Program-made: the position numbers and the translations under genes | Shown: positions 4,682 to 6,330 of the stretch, one piece after another | Layout: every line of letters starts with the position of its first letter | Numbering within the stretch: position 1 is the stretch's first letter | Assembly: GCA_007050895.1 (NCBI GenBank) | Contig: SMYP01000060.1 | Coordinates: 1 to 6,330 of the forward strand | DNA from: Candidatus Bathyarchaeota archaeon | GTDB taxonomy: Archaea > Thermoproteota > Bathyarchaeia > Bathyarchaeales > UBA233 | Direction: 5' to 3' | Length of the DNA stretch: 6,330 nt | The notes under the pieces: model-generated | The model's input: the letters and a program-made list of their open reading frames with translations, nothing else | Database searches by the model: none | What the model was told of the DNA's origin: nothing

Positions 4682-5856
4682 TATTGATCACTCCTGTAAA
4701 TGTGTACTGTGGCGGTTGCGCCTGAGCCGCCCACGTTGTGCGTTAGGCCTATACGCGCGTTTTTAACTTGACGCTGTTCTGCCTGCCCTGTCAGTTGCAG
4801 GTAAATTTCGTAGGCTTGCGCCGTACCTGTAGCACCTACCGGATGCCCTTTCGCTTTCAAGCCTCCGCTTGTGTTAACGGGTAGCCGTGCGCTGAGACGA
4901 GTTTCCCCGTTTTCCACAAGTTTACCGCTTTCACCTGCATTGCAAAAGCCTAAGTCTTCGTAGGCAATTAACTCGGCGATGGTAAAGCAGTCGTGAACTT
5001 CAGCTAAGTCAATATCTTCGGGTCTTGTCTGTGCCATTTCGTAGGCTGTTTTTGCTGCTAGTTTTGCGGCTTTCAAGGACGTGAATGTTTCACGTTCGTA
5101 CAAGCCGATGCTATCGCTGGCTTGCCCGGTACCAACGATATGTACTGGTTGGTCCGTGAATTTGCAGGCGAGTTTTGGTTTGGTTATGACTACGCAGCTT
5201 GCACCATCTGTAATGAGAGAACAGTCAAAAATTTTGAGCGGTGAAGCGACGAGGCGACTGTTCAAGGCGTCATCTACTGTTATCTCCTTCTGCAGGTGAG
5301 CTTTCGGATTAAGTGTTCCGTGATGGTGATTTTTCACAGCCACCTGTGCCATCTGCACTTCAGTGGTGTTGTACTTGTAAATATGAGCTGTAGCCATCAA
5401 AGCATACAATCCTGGGAAGGTGATGCCATTCCACTGCTCAAAAGGGTAGTCCGACGCCATAGCAAGATACTCTGTGACTTCCGCTGTGCTTCTATGCGTC
5501 ATCTTCTCCACGCCACCAACCAGAACAACATCTGCTAAACCTGAGAGTACCGCGTAAATACCCGAGCGCAACGCAGCTCCAGAACTGGCACAAGCCGCCT
5601 CAGTTCTAGTTGCTGGAATATTCAGGAGACCTGTCCAGTCCGCGGTTGCTGCACCCATATGACCCTGATGTTCATATGACTCGCCCATGTGCCCCACAAA
5701 AATAGCTTTGATATCACGTTTAGGCTCCAGCTTCGGACAGCGGTTGAAAGCCTCTTTAACGGCTTCGGCGAAAAGCTCCCTACCATATAGACCTTCATTC
5801 TTTCCGAACTTTGAGAGACCAGCACTGACCATAGAAACAAGCGGCTTGCCATTCAA
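4681..5856 (-). CDS. Archaeal SCP2-type thiolase (acetyl-CoA acetyltransferase-like), 391 aa
   Basis: Thiolase-fold enzyme for reversible Claisen condensation or cleavage of acyl-CoA; acetoacetyl-CoA formation for the mevalonate pathway is the usual archaeal role. The nucleophile is Cys89 in TEAACASSGAAL. His288 lies in EVHDCFTIAEL, His338 in GGLKAKGHPVGATG, and His373-Asn374 in HNVGGSG, which replaces the CxG motif of classical degradative and biosynthetic thiolases and is typical of SCP2/archaeal members. Full length, all catalytic parts present. The start is taken as TTG 5854-5856, with GAGGT (5866-5870) nine bases upstream. The first in-frame ATG (5830-5832, Met9) would cut into the first beta strand, and a nearer ATG (5862-5864) is out of frame and stops after three codons. 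The DUF35 gene follows with a one-base overlap. No HMG-CoA synthase is adjacent, so a different acyl-CoA substrate is possible. Confidence 0.94.
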   Translation of the reverse strand: MNGKPLVSMVSAGLSKFGKNEGLYGRELFAEAVKEAFNRCPKLEPKRDIKAIFVGHMGESYEHQGHMGAATADWTGLLNIPATRTEAACASSGAALRSGIYAVLSGLADVVLVGGVEKMTHRSTAEVTEYLAMASDYPFEQWNGITFPGLYALMATAHIYKYNTTEVQMAQVAVKNHHHGTLNPKAHLQKEITVDDALNSRLVASPLKIFDCSLITDGASCVVITKPKLACKFTDQPVHIVGTGQASDSIGLYERETFTSLKAAKLAAKTAYEMAQTRPEDIDLAEVHDCFTIAELIAYEDLGFCNAGESGKLVENGETRLSARLPVNTSGGLKAKGHPVGATGTAQAYEIYLQLTGQAEQRQVKNARIGLTHNVGGSGATATVHIYRSDQ

Positions 5857-5902
5857 ACTTCCATTACCTCTGTGTATGTCTAATACTCTGCACTGATTAA
5901 CG

Positions 5903-5910
5903 TTTAAAAA
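5903..5910 (-). promoter_or_regulatory. TATA-like box for the thiolase-DUF35 operon
   Basis: The minus strand reads TTTTTAAA. Its centre lies about 50 bases before the TTG start, predicting transcription start near 5880 and a leader of about 24 nt that contains the GAGGT ribosome site. This gives the operon its own promoter despite lying just downstream of 23S rRNA. Confidence 0.5.
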
Positions 5911-5972
5911 CTATGCAAGTTACCTCTCTTTTCCGACATCCGTCACTGGCAACGATGGTTCACCACACACAA

Positions 5973-5997
5973 GCAAAAACAACCATTTTGAAAGGTT
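5973..5997 (-). terminator. Candidate terminator after 23S rRNA
   Basis: On the minus strand AACC and GGTT (plus 5994-5997 and 5981-5984) flank a short AT-rich loop and are followed at once by GTTTTTG (T5 at about 5975-5979). A weak stem with a U-tract is what an archaeal terminator looks like. It falls 20-40 bases beyond the estimated end of the rRNA and upstream of the thiolase promoter, so it would separate the two units. Part of this sequence may instead belong to the 23S processing stem. Confidence 0.35.
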
Positions 5998-6014
5998 CAT
6001 CAAATATCGCTCAG

Positions 6015-6330
6015 ACACCACCGACCCAACACCTCAAGCGATTGGGGGCTGCAGGCTGAGCTGGTCGACCAAAATCTTCCAGCTTACACCCCAGCTCCAT
6101 CAAACCCATCTTCTATGGGGGCCTTCGTTCCGTAAAACGGAAACGGCTGCCTCTTTTCGGGAGAGGCTTCGAGCTTAGATGCTTTCAGCTCTTATCCTCA
6201 GCAGCGTGGCTGCCCGGCAACTGCCCTGTCGGACAACCGGTTAACTAGAGGCTACAGCGTTCCGTTCCTCTCGTACTAGGAACCCTTTCCCCTCAGGCAG
6301 CCAGCACTCCCAGCAGATAAAGTCCGACCT
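6015..6330 (-). rRNA. 23S rRNA, 3' end (5' part outside window)
   Basis: The minus strand matches domain VI of archaeal large-subunit rRNA. It includes a GGTCGGACTTTATCTGC stretch near the right edge, the universally conserved sarcin-ricin loop (6262-6280), GAGCTGAAAGCATCTAAGC, and GGGGTGTAAGC before the last helix. About 315 bases of 3' sequence are present. The mature 3' end is estimated by alignment from memory to the common CTAAT-plus-20 ending (here CAAT at 6041-6044) and could lie anywhere from about 5990 to 6025. The region is visibly more GC-rich than the protein genes. No 5S rRNA follows within reach, as in Thermoproteota, where 5S is unlinked. Confidence 0.96.
6262..6280 (-). other. 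Sarcin-ricin loop of 23S rRNA
   Basis: Minus strand CCTAGTACGAGAGGAACGG contains the invariant AGTACGAGAGGAAC, the GTPase-activating site on the ribosome contacted by elongation factors. The flanking CC/GG pairs close the hairpin. This is the clearest single marker identifying the right edge as 23S rRNA. Confidence 0.95.

Noticed and set aside
5296..5538. Plus-strand frames opposite the thiolase (also 5081-5299 and 5687-5896)
   Set aside because: All are antisense to a full-length thiolase with intact catalytic residues.
5990..6000. C-box-like TTGATGA near the 23S end, suggesting a C/D box RNA
   Set aside because: The consensus first purine is missing and no D box (CTGA) is found at the right spacing; it is better explained as rRNA 3' flank.

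Overview
The window looks archaeal, most likely from the Thermoproteota side (Bathyarchaeia-like; inferred from gene content, no search run). Supporting signs: strong AGGTGA/GAGGT-type Shine-Dalgarno (SD) sites, TATA-like boxes about 26 nt from plausible starts, a tRNA-Gln with an A1-U72 pair, an archaeal thiolase/DUF35 pair, and a 23S rRNA 3' end followed by a protein gene with no 5S rRNA within reach.

Layout. 1-120 (+): possible C-terminal tail of an unrecognised gene. 157-1839 (-): GT39/ArnT-like membrane glycosyltransferase. 1840-2046: divergent promoter region. 2047-2754 and 2718-3410 (+): a GT2 polyprenyl-phosphate sugar synthase overlapping a SAM methyltransferase. 3467-3727 (-): small Cupin_3-type protein. 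3799-3915 (-): 38-residue four-cysteine mini-protein, too short for routine gene calling. 3948-4020 (-): tRNA-Gln(UUG) with encoded CCA. 4021-4279: promoter and repeat-rich gap. 4280-4681 and 4681-5856 (-): DUF35 zinc-ribbon/OB-fold protein and SCP2-type thiolase, overlapping by one base. About 6015-6330 (-): 3' end of 23S rRNA, running off the right edge.

How the genes fit together. The GT2 enzyme probably makes a dolichyl-phosphate-linked sugar. The divergent GT39 enzyme is of the class that uses such a lipid-linked sugar as donor on the outer membrane face. The methyltransferase translated with the GT2 gene may modify the same glycan or lipid. The thiolase and DUF35 protein form the usual archaeal pair, but HMG-CoA synthase, often their neighbour, is not here; 23S rRNA lies upstream instead. 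The tRNA and the Cys4 mini-protein are so close (29 nt from CCA to start codon, with a near-perfect SD) that they probably share a transcript.

I see no CRISPR array, insertion sequence or defence system. The most notable items are the tRNA/Cys4 mini-gene unit and the GT39/GT2/methyltransferase module. The rest looks like ordinary archaeal housekeeping sequence.
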